DNA of 64,000 nt, taken from positions 3,844,001-3,908,000 of the forward strand of contig NZ_CP121666.1 in NCBI RefSeq assembly GCF_029714325.1, written 5' to 3'. Numbering within the stretch: the stretch's first letter is position 1; each line of letters opens with the position of its first letter. Of the stretch, positions 1 to 10,056 are shown one piece after another. A program made the translations under genes and the position numbers. The notes under the pieces are model-generated. The model was not told the origin of the DNA and made no database searches. It saw only the letters and a list, made by a program, of their open reading frames with translations. Source of the DNA: Bradyrhizobium sp. CB1717. GTDB taxonomy: Bacteria; Pseudomonadota; Alphaproteobacteria; Rhizobiales; Xanthobacteraceae.

Positions 1-1
1 C

Positions 2-154
2 AATCCCGGTCCCGACAAGGAGAGCAACTGGCTTCCTGCGCCGGCGGGCAAGTTCGTGCTGATGCTGCGCATGTACTGGCCGAACGAGAAGTCGCCCTCG
101 ATCATCAACGGGACGTGGAAGCCGCCGCCGGTCCGGCAGGTGACGAGCAGCTAG
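2..154 (+). CDS. DUF1254/DUF1214 family protein, C-terminal fragment
   Basis: The window opens inside a gene whose last 50 codons are readable up to TAG at 152-154. The peptide contains GPDKESNWLPAPAGKF followed by LRMYWPNE and ends with GTWKPPPV. This is the typical C-terminal signature of the DUF1214 domain, which usually follows a DUF1254 domain in secreted or periplasmic proteins of unknown function. The N-terminus lies outside the window, so length and signal peptide cannot be judged. A palindromic repeat follows the stop immediately. Confidence 0.8.
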   Translation, partial: NPGPDKESNWLPAPAGKFVLMLRMYWPNEKSPSIINGTWKPPPVRQVTSS

Positions 155-164
155 GGAGACTCTT

Positions 165-303
165 GCAGGGTGGGTTAGCCATCCGGCTGCGCGAAGCGCA
201 GTCCGCAAGGCGTAACCCACCGCTTTCGTGTCTACAGAAACAGAAGTGGTGCGTTACGCCGCGCAGATGCGCTTTGCGTATCTGCAGGACTAACCCACCC
301 TAC
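165..303. repeat. Palindromic intergenic repeat (GTGGGTTAG family)
   Basis: AGGGTGGGTTAG at 167-178 pairs with CTAACCCACCCT at 290-301. A nested pair, GCGTAACCCACCGC and its imperfect complement GTGGTGCGTTACGC, lies inside. The same family recurs at 48793-48887. It lies between two convergent genes and could act as a bidirectional terminator (inference). Confidence 0.8.
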
Positions 304-314
304 AAAATTCCACA

Positions 315-1523
315 TCAGGCCGCGCTTGCGATGGGGCCGCCCGGCTCGCTCTGTTGCATCCGGCGCAGCGCTGCCACGTTGGTCTCGACCGATGCGAGGC
401 AGCAGCGGGATTTGCCGCCCGACTTCGCATCGTAGAGCGCGGCATCGGCGATCGCGAGCAATTCGGCGACTTCGGCGCCGTGATCCGGTGACATCGCAAT
501 GCCGACGCTGGCTCCGACACTGGCGCGCACCTCGCCACTGAGCTCATAGGAAGCGGCAACCTCGGCGATGAGGCGGTGTCCCGTCTCCTGCGCCAGCACG
601 GGAGTGACGCCGTCGAGGACCACGACGAATTCGTCGCCGCCCATCCGCGCAACCACGGTGCCGTCAGGCAACACCCGGCGCACGCGCGCGGCCACCGCTT
701 TCAGCACTTCGTCGCCCGCCGCGTGTCCGAACGTGTCGTTGATCGGCTTGAAATTGTCGAGGTCGAAGAACATCACCGCGAAGGAGCGTTCGGCGCGCGC
801 CGCGAGCCTCGTGCCGAGCGCTTCGACGAGGCCGGCCCGATTGAGCAGTCCCGTCAGCGCGTCATGATGGGCGCGATGGCTGTTCTCGCGCTCGGCGCGC
901 ATGGTTGCGATCAGCATCCGGTTGAGACGGAAAGCGGCAGCCGTCATCGCAGCCAGATACATCGGCACCTGCAGATACACGATGTAGAACAGCGGCTCGC
1001 CGGCGAGTGCGGCGCCGGGGATGATGGGACCAAGGCTCAAGAGGATCATGGTTCCGGCGAGGCGTGGTGCGCCGAAATTGCGGAAGCAGATGCCGCCGAC
1101 CATCGCTGCGGCCGACAGCGACGCCAGCATGGCGACGACCCAGTCGCCGCTCGCAAGGCTGGCGATGGCGCCAAATCCGACGCTGGCGCTCCAGGCGACC
1201 GCAAGCAGGAGATGAAGGTCGGTGGGAGTGGGGCGGTGCTCACGCGCCTTGCGATGCGCGCTGGCAAGCACGAGGAGACGGGCGAGGCAGATCGCGATCT
1301 CCATGACCAGCCAGACGATGAAGGGGGCGGTCTGCTTGCGCGCTGCGATCACGGCGGCGACCGCAATGGTGTTGACGGCGCCGGCGGCAAACACCGGCAG
1401 GGAGCCGTGCAGCTGGGCAATCAGCGCGGCACGGATGTCGTCGGGCGCGCCCGGCCCGGCATCGGCCAGCCAGCGCGTCAGGCGCCAGCTCGGCGCGCTG
1501 TAGAGTGCCTCGTTCGATTGCAT
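315..1523 (-). CDS. Membrane-bound GGDEF diguanylate cyclase
   Basis: The protein has about 402 residues from the ATG at 1523; a TTG start at 1556 would add 11. The N-terminal half has several hydrophobic segments (for example TIAVAAVIAARKQTAPFIVW), consistent with a multi-pass membrane sensor. The C-terminal half is a GGDEF domain with HHDALTGLLNR, FDLDNFKPINDTFGH and the intact catalytic loop ARMGGDEFVVV, so synthesis of cyclic di-GMP from two GTP is expected. The stretch before GGDEF reads RVLPDGTVVARM. It lacks an RxxD inhibitory site at the usual distance, so product feedback may be absent (inference). The sensed signal is unknown. No EAL domain is present and no partner gene is adjacent. 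Confidence 0.88.
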   Translation of the reverse strand: MQSNEALYSAPSWRLTRWLADAGPGAPDDIRAALIAQLHGSLPVFAAGAVNTIAVAAVIAARKQTAPFIVWLVMEIAICLARLLVLASAHRKAREHRPTPTDLHLLLAVAWSASVGFGAIASLASGDWVVAMLASLSAAAMVGGICFRNFGAPRLAGTMILLSLGPIIPGAALAGEPLFYIVYLQVPMYLAAMTAAAFRLNRMLIATMRAERENSHRAHHDALTGLLNRAGLVEALGTRLAARAERSFAVMFFDLDNFKPINDTFGHAAGDEVLKAVAARVRRVLPDGTVVARMGGDEFVVVLDGVTPVLAQETGHRLIAEVAASYELSGEVRASVGASVGIAMSPDHGAEVAELLAIADAALYDAKSGGKSRCCLASVETNVAALRRMQQSEPGGPIASAA

Positions 1524-1704
1524 TGCAGAGCGTCCCAATATCCCAGGGGCCAACAACGACGACGGCTCCTAACAGCCTTTTAAGCCAGAAGCCGATTGTG
1601 CCGGCCGTGCTTGACGCAAGGTAAATGGGCGCTGCCGGGACTGCGGCTGTGCAGGAAGGTGCGGGTTGGTGCAGGTGTGCGGCGAGGGGCGGATTGGGAC
1701 AACG

Positions 1705-1809
1705 TCGTAGCCCGGTGAGCCAACGGTTCGGCGCAACGCGCCGCCCGATGACAGGCACCGCGACATCCGGGGCAAGGTCCCGCATGTCGCTGCGCTCATG
1801 CGGGCTACC
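1705..1809. repeat. Palindromic repeat, first of three in a row
   Basis: CGTAGCCCGG at 1705 is answered by GCATGCGGGCTAC near 1796-1808. The middle contains CGCAACGCGCCGCCCGATGA, which also occurs, with one change, in the repeat at 42247-42362. The family is therefore mosaic. No gene is seen in 1524-1999; this stretch consists of the three repeats plus about 180 bases without a recognisable feature. Confidence 0.7.
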
Positions 1810-1812
1810 AGT

Positions 1813-1910
1813 CTCGTAGGGTGGGCAAAGCGCAGCGTGCCCACCATGGTTCGACAAATCTGGCAAGGAATGGTGGGCACGGCGCTTCGCGCCTTTGCCC
1901 ACCCTACGAG
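1813..1910. repeat. Palindromic repeat (CTCGTAGGGTGGGCAAAG family)
   Basis: CTCGTAGGGTGGGCAAAG at 1813-1830 is the perfect inverted complement of the 18 bases at 1893-1910. The inner arms GCGTGCCCACCAT and ATGGTGGGCACGGCG extend the hairpin. A degenerate relative lies at 56348-56463. Confidence 0.85.
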
Positions 1911-1915
1911 ATCTT

Positions 1916-1987
1916 CGTAGCCCGGATGGAGCGGAGCGTAATCCGGGACGGTGCCCCCGCATTCCGCTTCGCTGCATGCGGGCTACG
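1916..1987. repeat. Palindromic repeat (CGTAGCCCGGATGGAGCG family)
   Basis: CGTAGCCCGGATGGAGCG begins at 1916 and the unit closes with GCGGGCTACG at 1978-1987. Related units with longer perfect arms lie at 16087-16173 and 36191-36275. The unit ends 12 bases before the tetR stop codon. Confidence 0.75.
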
Positions 1988-1999
1988 AGACCAGCGCGT

Positions 2000-2647
2000 T
2001 TACACCGCCTCGAGCTGATCCGCCCCACGCTTCTTCTTTACTTTCGCCTGGCCGAGCAGGGGGCCGGCGGTGAGCGCGGCCGTATCGGCCACGCCCGGAT
2101 CGCGCGAGATCATCGCCGCGACGATGGCGCCGTCGATGATGAGACCGAGCTGGTGCGCCAGCACCGCGGGCTCGCTGGAGCCGAGCTCGCCGGCGAGCTT
2201 CTCGATGTGGCCGAGCACGATCTTCTTGTGCTTCAGCGCGATGTTGCGGAACTGTTTTGCGTCCTTGTCGTGCTCGCCGACCGCGTTGATGAAGGGACAG
2301 CCGTAGAACCGCTCTTCCGCGAACCAGCTCTTCAGCGCCGGGAAGATCCGCGTCAGCTTCGCCTGCGCGTCGCCGCCGCCCGCTTCCATGGCGCCGATGA
2401 ACCATTCGCGCCACTGCTTGCCTTCGCTCTCCAGCACCGCGTTGACGAGATTGGTCTTGGAGCCGAACAATTTGTAGAGTGTTGTTTTCGCCGTGCCGGC
2501 TTCCTCGATGATCGCGTCGATGCCGGTGGCGTTGATGCCGTTCTTGCAGAAGAGATGTGTTGCGGCGCTGAGCAGGCGCCCGCGTGCGGATTCATCTTCG
2601 CCAGCGGCGGCGTGCGGCGAATGCTTTCTCGATGACGTCTTTGCCAT
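2000..2647 (-). CDS. TetR/AcrR family transcriptional regulator
   Basis: This 215-residue protein has a TetR_N helix-turn-helix near residues 25-70 (LLSAATHLFCKNGINATGIDAIIEEAGTA, then KTTLYKLFGSKTNLVNAVLE). The C-terminal part contains RFYGCPFINAVGEHD, a motif of a TetR subgroup that often controls oxidoreductase or efflux genes. The gene is divergent from the OsmC operon, with a 246-base intergenic region holding a sigma-54-type promoter on the other strand. A role in regulating that operon is possible but not shown; no clear palindromic operator was found there. A basic tail (KVKKKRGAD) closes the protein. Confidence 0.85.
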   Translation of the reverse strand: MAKTSSRKHSPHAAAGEDESARGRLLSAATHLFCKNGINATGIDAIIEEAGTAKTTLYKLFGSKTNLVNAVLESEGKQWREWFIGAMEAGGGDAQAKLTRIFPALKSWFAEERFYGCPFINAVGEHDKDAKQFRNIALKHKKIVLGHIEKLAGELGSSEPAVLAHQLGLIIDGAIVAAMISRDPGVADTAALTAGPLLGQAKVKKKRGADQLEAV

Positions 2648-2820
2648 GGTGACAAACTTACCCGCAGCCGTGCTGCATCAGCAAGCCGCATCTCTTCCGC
2701 GCTGAAAAGATTCGCAAAGGCCGCCCATCTGCATCGCCTTTGAGCAAGCGGCCGCTGATCAATCCGCAGGCAGGGAGGCTTAAGCGGCTCCAAAGCTTCG
2801 CATTTTGTTTTCGGCGGGCT

Positions 2821-2837
2821 CTGGCACGCTCCATGCA
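2821..2837 (+). promoter_or_regulatory. Sigma-54 promoter upstream of OsmC operon
   Basis: CTGGCACGCTCCATGCA carries GG and GC dinucleotides 12 positions apart and matches the -24/-12 consensus TGGCAC-N5-TTGC at all but one conserved base. It shares 13 of 16 bases with the promoter at 7613 in front of the ABC transporter. Expected transcription start is about 2847-2849, giving a leader of roughly 45 bases before the ATG at 2894. Confidence 0.75.
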
Positions 2838-2893
2838 AGGAAACAGACCGTTCGGTATCCTGCCGATTTCCACTTCTGCCAGGGAGAAGATTG

Positions 2894-3436
2894 ATGACTG
2901 CCGTCGTTCAAAAGACAGTGCTGACGGGTTGCCTCGCACCCATCGACAAGAATGGCCTCGAGCAACTGATCGCCAACGGCAAGGCGAATCCGAAGGTCAT
3001 CAAGACCTTGAAGTGCAAGACGGTCGCGGAAGGAAAATTCCGCCACGCCAACTACATCCGCAACCTGCCGCCCTATATCGTCGACGAGCCGCCGGGCCTT
3101 TTGGGCGACGACACCGCGCCCAATCCGTCGGAGGCCTCGCTCGCCGCGCTCGGCTCCTGCCTTGCGGTCGGCCTGCACGCCAACGCCGTGCATCGCGGCT
3201 GGATCGTCAACAAGCTCGAGCTCGAGCTCGAAGGCGACCTCAACATCACCGCGGTCTGGGGCACCGGCGACACCTCGGACAAGCCGGTCGGCTTCACCGA
3301 CGTGCGCGTCAAGGTCGACATGGAGTGCGAGGGCATCTCGCAGGACGAGATCAACGCGCTGGTCGCCCATGTGAAGAAATGGTCGCCGGTCGCCAACACG
3401 TTCACCCGCCCGGTCAATCTCGAGGTCGGGATCTAG
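2894..3436 (+). CDS. OsmC family protein
   Basis: This 180-residue protein starts at ATG 2894, with AGGGAGA at 2881-2887; an in-frame TTG lies one codon upstream. The OsmC-like fold is supported by EASLAALGSCLAVGLHANAVHRGW, which holds the conserved cysteine of the peroxidatic helix, then by the strand pattern LELELEGDLNITAVWG and FTDVRVKVDMECEG. A second cysteine of the classical Ohr/OsmC pair is not obvious at the C-terminus, which reads PVANTFTRPVNLEVGI. OsmC proteins reduce organic hydroperoxides or handle reactive sulfur species. It is the first gene of a likely sigma-54 operon with an acyl-CoA dehydrogenase-like flavoprotein and a rhodanese, pointing to sulfur or xenobiotic chemistry (inference). 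Confidence 0.85.
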   Translation: MTAVVQKTVLTGCLAPIDKNGLEQLIANGKANPKVIKTLKCKTVAEGKFRHANYIRNLPPYIVDEPPGLLGDDTAPNPSEASLAALGSCLAVGLHANAVHRGWIVNKLELELEGDLNITAVWGTGDTSDKPVGFTDVRVKVDMECEGISQDEINALVAHVKKWSPVANTFTRPVNLEVGI

Positions 3437-3465
3437 CAACAGGGACAACGGTGCGGGAGACGATC

Positions 3466-4599
3466 ATGGGTTCACTGGCTTTATCGCGGGTCGAAGTTCT
3501 GGATCAGCCCGCACCGTCCATCGCAGGGGAGGTGGCGCGGATCGCGCGGGAGCAGCTCGCGCCGCTCGCTGCCGGCATCGACGACGGCTCGGTCTATCCG
3601 GCCGAGGTGCTGCGCGCGTTCGGCGCGGTCGGCGCCTGGGGCAGTCACATGCCCCTGGAAGGTCCCGCGGACTTGCGCTGCGCGATCGAGTCGATGGCTG
3701 CGATCGGCGAGGTCTGTGGCGCCACCGCCTTCATGGCCTGGTGCCAGAACACACTGGTCTGGTACGCCGCCAACTCGACCAATCTGAAGCTGGCGCGGCG
3801 TTTTGGCGATGCGTTCTCGACAGGGCGCGTGCTCGGCGGCACCGGGCTGTCCAATCCGATGAAGAGCTTTTTCGGCATCGAGAAGCTGAAGCTGAAAGGG
3901 CGCAAGGTCGAGGGCGGCTACATCGTGCGCGGTGCGCTGCCCTGGGTCTCCAATCTCGGCCCGGATCATTTCTTCGGCACGATTTTCGAGCGCGAGGACG
4001 ATCAGGGCATCGCAAGTGGCGAGCCCGGCACTGTCATGTTCCTCGCCGATTGCTCCGATCCCGCGATCACGCTGACGCCGTGCAAGCCGTTCCTCGCGAT
4101 GGACGGCACCGGCACTTACGGCGTTCAGTTCCGCGACGTCTTCGTGCCGGATGAGCTGATCCTCGCCGATCCCGCCGCGCCCTTCGTCAAGAAGATCCGC
4201 GCCGGCTTCATCCTGCTCCAGGCCGGCATGGCGCTGGGCGTGATCCGCGATTGCATCAACATCATGGACGAGGTCGATGGTTCGCTCGGCCACATCAACC
4301 GCTATTTGCCGCAGCAGCCGGTGCATTTCCGCGATCTCGCCGCCGAGCTCGAAGCCGAGACCATGGCGCTGGCGCGCGATCCCTACAACGAGGAGGAGAC
4401 CTATTGGCGCAAGGTGATCGCGCTGCGGCTTCGCGCGGGCGAAGCCAGCGTCGCGGCGGCGCATGCGGCGATGCTGCATTGTGGCGCGCGCGGCTACCTC
4501 AAAAGCCACCGCGCGCAGCGGCGCCTGCGCGAGGCCTATTTCGTCGCGATCGTCACGCCCGCCACCAAGCAGCTGCGCAAGATGCTCGCCGATTCCTGA
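3466..4599 (+). CDS. Acyl-CoA dehydrogenase-like flavoprotein
   Basis: This 377-residue protein starts at ATG 3466, with GGGAGA six bases upstream. It has the three-part acyl-CoA dehydrogenase layout: an N-terminal helical domain (residues about 10-115), a middle beta domain with LGGTGLSNPMKSFFGIEKLKLKG and GALPWVSNLGPDHFFG, and a C-terminal helical bundle. The family includes SfnB/DszC-type monooxygenases of sulfur scavenging as well as true dehydrogenases. The catalytic glutamate of true dehydrogenases could not be placed confidently. It lies 29 bases after the OsmC gene and 88 bases before the rhodanese gene, probably in one operon. A role in breaking down an organosulfur or nitrile-type substrate is inferred from neighbours only. 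Confidence 0.82.
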   Translation: MGSLALSRVEVLDQPAPSIAGEVARIAREQLAPLAAGIDDGSVYPAEVLRAFGAVGAWGSHMPLEGPADLRCAIESMAAIGEVCGATAFMAWCQNTLVWYAANSTNLKLARRFGDAFSTGRVLGGTGLSNPMKSFFGIEKLKLKGRKVEGGYIVRGALPWVSNLGPDHFFGTIFEREDDQGIASGEPGTVMFLADCSDPAITLTPCKPFLAMDGTGTYGVQFRDVFVPDELILADPAAPFVKKIRAGFILLQAGMALGVIRDCINIMDEVDGSLGHINRYLPQQPVHFRDLAAELEAETMALARDPYNEEETYWRKVIALRLRAGEASVAAAHAAMLHCGARGYLKSHRAQRRLREAYFVAIVTPATKQLRKMLADS

Positions 4600-4687
4600 G
4601 TTCTACGAGTCCAACCCCAAGAAGACCTAAGACGCGACCCTAAGACGACGACCCTTGTGACCCCCCAACCTCAACGGAGAGGCTGCC

Positions 4688-5566
4688 ATGACTGACGTCC
4701 TGATCACTGCCGTCGAACTCGCCGATCTCTTGAAGACCGAGCCATGTGTCGTCATCGACACCCGCAATCCCGACGCCTACGCCGCCGGCCATGTGCCGGG
4801 CGCGGTGAACGTGCATGAAATCTTCACGTTCCTGGCGACCTCGACGCCGGAAGGCATGGCCGAACTGAAGACCAAGTTCGCCGACGCGTTCGGCGGTGCC
4901 GGGCTCTCCGGCAAGGAGACGGCCGTGATTTACGAGCAGTCGATGAACTCCGGCTTCGGCCAGTCCTGCCGCGGCTATTACCTGCTCACCATGCTCGGCT
5001 ATCCCAAGGTGAAGGTGCTGCATGGCGGCTTCGACGCCTGGTCGGCCGCCGGTTTTCCGGTCACCAAGGATGTGCCGACGCCGGCAAAGGCTTCGTTCGC
5101 GGTTCTGCCGGAAGCCGGCGAGATCCTGATCGATGCCAAGACCATGCTCGCCGCCGTCGGCAAGCCCGGCATCGCCATCCTCGACGTCCGCGATGTCGAC
5201 GAGTGGATCGGCGACAGCTCCTCTCCGTATGGGAAGGATTTCTGCCCGCGCAAGGGCCGCATCCCCGGCGCGGTGTGGCTGGAATGGTACCGCATGATGA
5301 AGCCGACCGCCGAAGGTCCGCGCTTCAAGTCCAAGGACGAGATTTTGGCCGAATGCGCGACCGTCGGCATCTCGACGACCACGCCGGTCTATCTCTACTG
5401 CTTCAAGGGTGCGCGTGCCTCGAACACCTTCCTGGCGCTGAAGAACGCCGGCGTGAAGGATGTGCGGATGTATTTCGGCTCCTGGAACGAATGGTCGCGG
5501 GATCCCTCGTTGCCGATCGAGCAGGGGCTTCCGATTGCAACTGATGTGACGACCAAGGCGGCGTGA
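4688..5566 (+). CDS. Tandem-rhodanese sulfurtransferase
   Basis: This 292-residue protein starts at ATG 4688, with CGGAGAGG upstream. It has two rhodanese domains. The first (about 8-125) lacks a catalytic cysteine at the active loop and is structural. The second (about 140-285) carries LYCFKGARAS with Cys238 in a six-residue loop, the layout of thiosulfate or 3-mercaptopyruvate sulfurtransferases. Such enzymes move a sulfane sulfur to cyanide or another thiophile. The third gene of the OsmC operon, it ends 10 bases before the convergent activator gene. The nearby cyanase suggests a link between cyanide/thiocyanate and cyanate metabolism (inference). Confidence 0.88.
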   Translation: MTDVLITAVELADLLKTEPCVVIDTRNPDAYAAGHVPGAVNVHEIFTFLATSTPEGMAELKTKFADAFGGAGLSGKETAVIYEQSMNSGFGQSCRGYYLLTMLGYPKVKVLHGGFDAWSAAGFPVTKDVPTPAKASFAVLPEAGEILIDAKTMLAAVGKPGIAILDVRDVDEWIGDSSSPYGKDFCPRKGRIPGAVWLEWYRMMKPTAEGPRFKSKDEILAECATVGISTTTPVYLYCFKGARASNTFLALKNAGVKDVRMYFGSWNEWSRDPSLPIEQGLPIATDVTTKAA

Positions 5567-5576
5567 GCGCCGGCGA

Positions 5577-7502
<1,926 letters not shown>

Positions 7503-7503
7503 T

Positions 7504-7553
7504 ACGAAATCTCGTCATTGAACTACGAAATATCGTTTATCACGAGTTTTCGT
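7504..7553. promoter_or_regulatory. Three putative activator sites, ACGA-N4-TCGT
   Basis: Three 12-base palindromes with identical half-sites lie at 7504-7515 (spacer AATC), 7525-7536 (AATA) and 7542-7553 (GTTT). Their centres are 21 and 17 bases apart. They sit 60-110 bases upstream of the sigma-54 promoter at 7613, the usual place for enhancer-binding protein sites. The region is AT-rich against its surroundings. Site one touches the start codon of the activator gene. Confidence 0.65.
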
Positions 7554-7612
7554 AGTGGCCAAGGGCAGGCGAAAGTGCTGCGTCATCAAGGCAGTGGCTG
7601 CTCTGAAGGCCG

Positions 7613-7627
7613 TGGCATGCTCCTTGC
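7613..7627 (+). promoter_or_regulatory. Sigma-54 promoter of transporter-cynS operon
   Basis: TGGCATGCTCCTTGC shows GG and GC 12 positions apart and matches the -24/-12 consensus closely. Transcription would start near 7639 and read the gene at 7663, whose ribosome site is GGAGGG. It is nearly the same as the promoter at 2821, suggesting shared control of both operons. Confidence 0.78.
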
Positions 7628-7662
7628 GTAATTGCTCCTCGCAATGACGCGCAGGAGGGCCG

Positions 7663-9042
7663 ATGTCCACGTTCGACAATCCGTTTGATCCCGATCGCAA
7701 CCTTCGAGCCGGCTGCGCCTGCGGCCAGCATCAATCCGCGGCCGAGCATGAGCAGGCCACGGCGCTGCGCTGTGACCCCGTCGAGAGCGAGGAGAAGCGC
7801 TACGAGGGCGTCGTCGCCTCCGCCGTGATGCGCGCGATGTTTCCGCAGGACGTGGCGCGGCGCGCCTTCCTGAAGTCGGTCGGCGCATCCACGGCGCTCG
7901 CGGCCCTCTCGCAGTTCTTCCCGCTCAAGACGGCGACCGAGGTCCTTGCGCAGACGGGCGCGCCCGAGAAGAAGGACCTCAAGGTCGGCTTCATCCCGAT
8001 CACCTGCGCCACGCCCATCATCATGGCGGCGCCGATGGGCTTCTATGCCAAGCACGGCCTCAACGTCGAAGTGGTCAAGACCGCGGGCTGGGCCGTGATC
8101 CGCGACAAGACCATCAACAAGGAATACGACGCCGCGCACATGCTGGCGCCGATGCCGATCGCGATCTCGCTCGGCCTCGGGGCCAATGCCATCCCCTTTG
8201 CCGTCCCCGCGATCGAGAACATCAACGGGCAGGGCATCGTGCTGGCGAGCAAGCACAAGGACAAGCGTGACCCAAAGGACTGGAGGGGCCTGAAATTCGC
8301 GATCCCCTTCGACTATTCCATGCACAATTACCTGCTGCGCTACTATTTGGCGGAGCATGGCCTCGATCCTGACACCGACGTGCAACTGCGCTCGGTGCCG
8401 CCGCCGGAGATGGTCGCGAATCTGCGCGCCGACAACATCGACGGCTTCCTCGCGCCCGACAACATCTGCCAGCGCGCAATCTATGACGGCGTCGGCTTCA
8501 TGCATCTGCTCTCCAAGGAGATCTGGGACGGCCATCCCTGCTGCAGCTTCGCCGCCAGCCGCGAATTCATCACGTCAGCGCCGAACAGCTTTGCGGCGCT
8601 GACACGCGCCATCGTCGATGCCACCGCCTATGCGTCGAAGGCGGAGAACCGCAAGCAGATCGCGGAGGCGATCGCGCCGGCCAACTACATCAACGCGCCG
8701 GTCACGGTGCTGGAGCAGGTGCTCACCGGCACCTATGCCGACGGCCTCGGCGGGGTGAAGACCGATGCCAAGCGCGTCGATTTCGATCCGTTCCCCTGGC
8801 AGTCCTTCGCGGTGTGGATGCTGACGCAGATGAAGCGCTGGGGCCAGATCAAGGGCGATGTCGACTACAAGGCGGTGGCCGAGCAAGTGTATCTCGCCAC
8901 CGACACCAAGAAGCTGATGACCGAGATGGGCCTGTCGCCGCCAGCGAGCAGCTACAAGTCGTTCGCGGTGATGGGGAAGAATTTCGATCCGGCCAAGCCT
9001 GAGGATTATGTGGCGAGCTTCAAGATCAGGAAGCAGTCGTGA
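7663..9042 (+). CDS. NrtA/SsuA-type ABC transporter substrate-binding protein
   Basis: This 459-residue protein starts at ATG 7663 behind GGAGGG. An unusual N-terminal stretch of about 60 residues contains RAGCACGQH before a Tat-like signal RRAFLKSVGASTALAALSQF near residues 66-85. The mature part is a NMT1/NrtA-type binding protein (KVGFIPITCATPIIMAAPMGFYAKHGLNVEVVKTAGWA). This family binds nitrate, bicarbonate, cyanate, sulfonates or pyrimidine precursors. With cynS at the operon end, cyanate is the favoured ligand, but nitrate or a sulfonate cannot be excluded from sequence. A 127-base palindromic repeat separates it from the permease gene. Confidence 0.88.
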   Translation: MSTFDNPFDPDRNLRAGCACGQHQSAAEHEQATALRCDPVESEEKRYEGVVASAVMRAMFPQDVARRAFLKSVGASTALAALSQFFPLKTATEVLAQTGAPEKKDLKVGFIPITCATPIIMAAPMGFYAKHGLNVEVVKTAGWAVIRDKTINKEYDAAHMLAPMPIAISLGLGANAIPFAVPAIENINGQGIVLASKHKDKRDPKDWRGLKFAIPFDYSMHNYLLRYYLAEHGLDPDTDVQLRSVPPPEMVANLRADNIDGFLAPDNICQRAIYDGVGFMHLLSKEIWDGHPCCSFAASREFITSAPNSFAALTRAIVDATAYASKAENRKQIAEAIAPANYINAPVTVLEQVLTGTYADGLGGVKTDAKRVDFDPFPWQSFAVWMLTQMKRWGQIKGDVDYKAVAEQVYLATDTKKLMTEMGLSPPASSYKSFAVMGKNFDPAKPEDYVASFKIRKQS

Positions 9043-9064
9043 TGTGCCACGCTCTCTCCTCAGC

Positions 9065-9191
9065 GTCGTCCCGGCGAAGGCCGGGACCCATAACCCCAGG
9101 GAGCCGTTTGGCGAAGACTCGTCGTTCGGTACTGCTACTGACAACAATCGATAGATTCCGCGGTATGGGTCCCGGCCTTCGCCGGGACGAC
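9065..9191. repeat. Palindromic repeat inside the transporter operon
   Basis: The 28 bases at 9065-9092, beginning GTCGTCCCGGCGAAGG, are the inverted complement of 9164-9191. The transcript would form a long GC-rich hairpin between the binding-protein gene and the permease gene. It could reduce downstream expression or stabilise the upstream message, giving excess binding protein (inference). Confidence 0.85.
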
Positions 9192-9211
9192 GGGTGGAGA
9201 GGTTCTGCCCG

Positions 9212-10051
9212 ATGACATCCTCCCTTCGTCTCCGCGCCGGCCTCGTCTCCATCGCGCTCCTCGCCGCCTTCCTCGGCATCTGGCATCTCGCCACGCGCTC
9301 CACCGCGCCGGTGACGACGATGAGCCCGGAATACGCCAAGCTGATGGGCCTCACCGCCACGCAGGGCAAATCCGCCATGCCCGGCCCGCTCGATGTCGGG
9401 GCCAAGCTGTGGGATCATCTGAAGCGGCCATTCTACGACAACGGGCCGAACGACAAGGGCCTCGGCATCCAGCTCGCTTATTCCATCGCGCGCGTCGGCA
9501 CCGGCTATCTGCTCGCGGTACTGGTCGCGATCCCGCTCGGCTTCCTGATCGGCATGTCGCCGCTGCTGAGCAAGGCGCTCGATCCGTTCATCCAGGTGCT
9601 GAAGCCGATCTCGCCGCTGGCCTGGATGCCGCTGGCGCTCTACACCATCAAGGACTCCTCGGTGTCCGCGATCTTCGTGATCTTCATCTGCTCGATCTGG
9701 CCGATGCTGCTCAATACCGTCTTTGGCGTCGCCAGCGTGCGCAAGGAATGGATCAACGTCGCGCGCACGCTGGAGGTCGGCACCGTCAGGCGCGCCTTCA
9801 CCGTGATCCTCCCGGCGGCGGCGCCGACGATTTTGACCGGCATGCGCATCTCGATCGGCATCGCCTGGCTCGTGATCGTCGCGGCCGAGATGCTCGTCGG
9901 CGGCACCGGCATCGGCTACTTCGTCTGGAACGAGTGGAACAACCTCTCGATCACCAACGTCATCATCGCGATCCTCCTGATCGGGATCGTCGGCATGCTG
10001 CTCGACCAGATCCTCGCGCGCTTCACGCGCATGGTCACCTTTCCGGAGTAG
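9212..10051 (+). CDS. ABC transporter permease, NrtB/SsuC type
   Basis: This 279-residue inner-membrane permease starts at ATG 9212, about ten bases after GGAGAGG. An upstream in-frame GTG at 9194 lies within the ribosome-site region and is less likely. It has an N-terminal signal-anchor, then the BPD_transp_1 region with about five further membrane spans. The EAA-type coupling loop reads EWINVARTLEVGTVRRAFTVILPAAAPTILTGMRISIG. It works with the ATPase that follows after five bases and the binding protein upstream. Confidence 0.9.
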   Translation: MTSSLRLRAGLVSIALLAAFLGIWHLATRSTAPVTTMSPEYAKLMGLTATQGKSAMPGPLDVGAKLWDHLKRPFYDNGPNDKGLGIQLAYSIARVGTGYLLAVLVAIPLGFLIGMSPLLSKALDPFIQVLKPISPLAWMPLALYTIKDSSVSAIFVIFICSIWPMLLNTVFGVASVRKEWINVARTLEVGTVRRAFTVILPAAAPTILTGMRISIGIAWLVIVAAEMLVGGTGIGYFVWNEWNNLSITNVIIAILLIGIVGMLLDQILARFTRMVTFPE

Positions 10052-10056
10052 AGGCT

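Noticed and set aside
2648..2893. ACGA-N4-TCGT activator sites upstream of the OsmC promoter
   Set aside because: The region was read for the motif on both strands and no convincing copy was found, so shared control rests only on promoter similarity.
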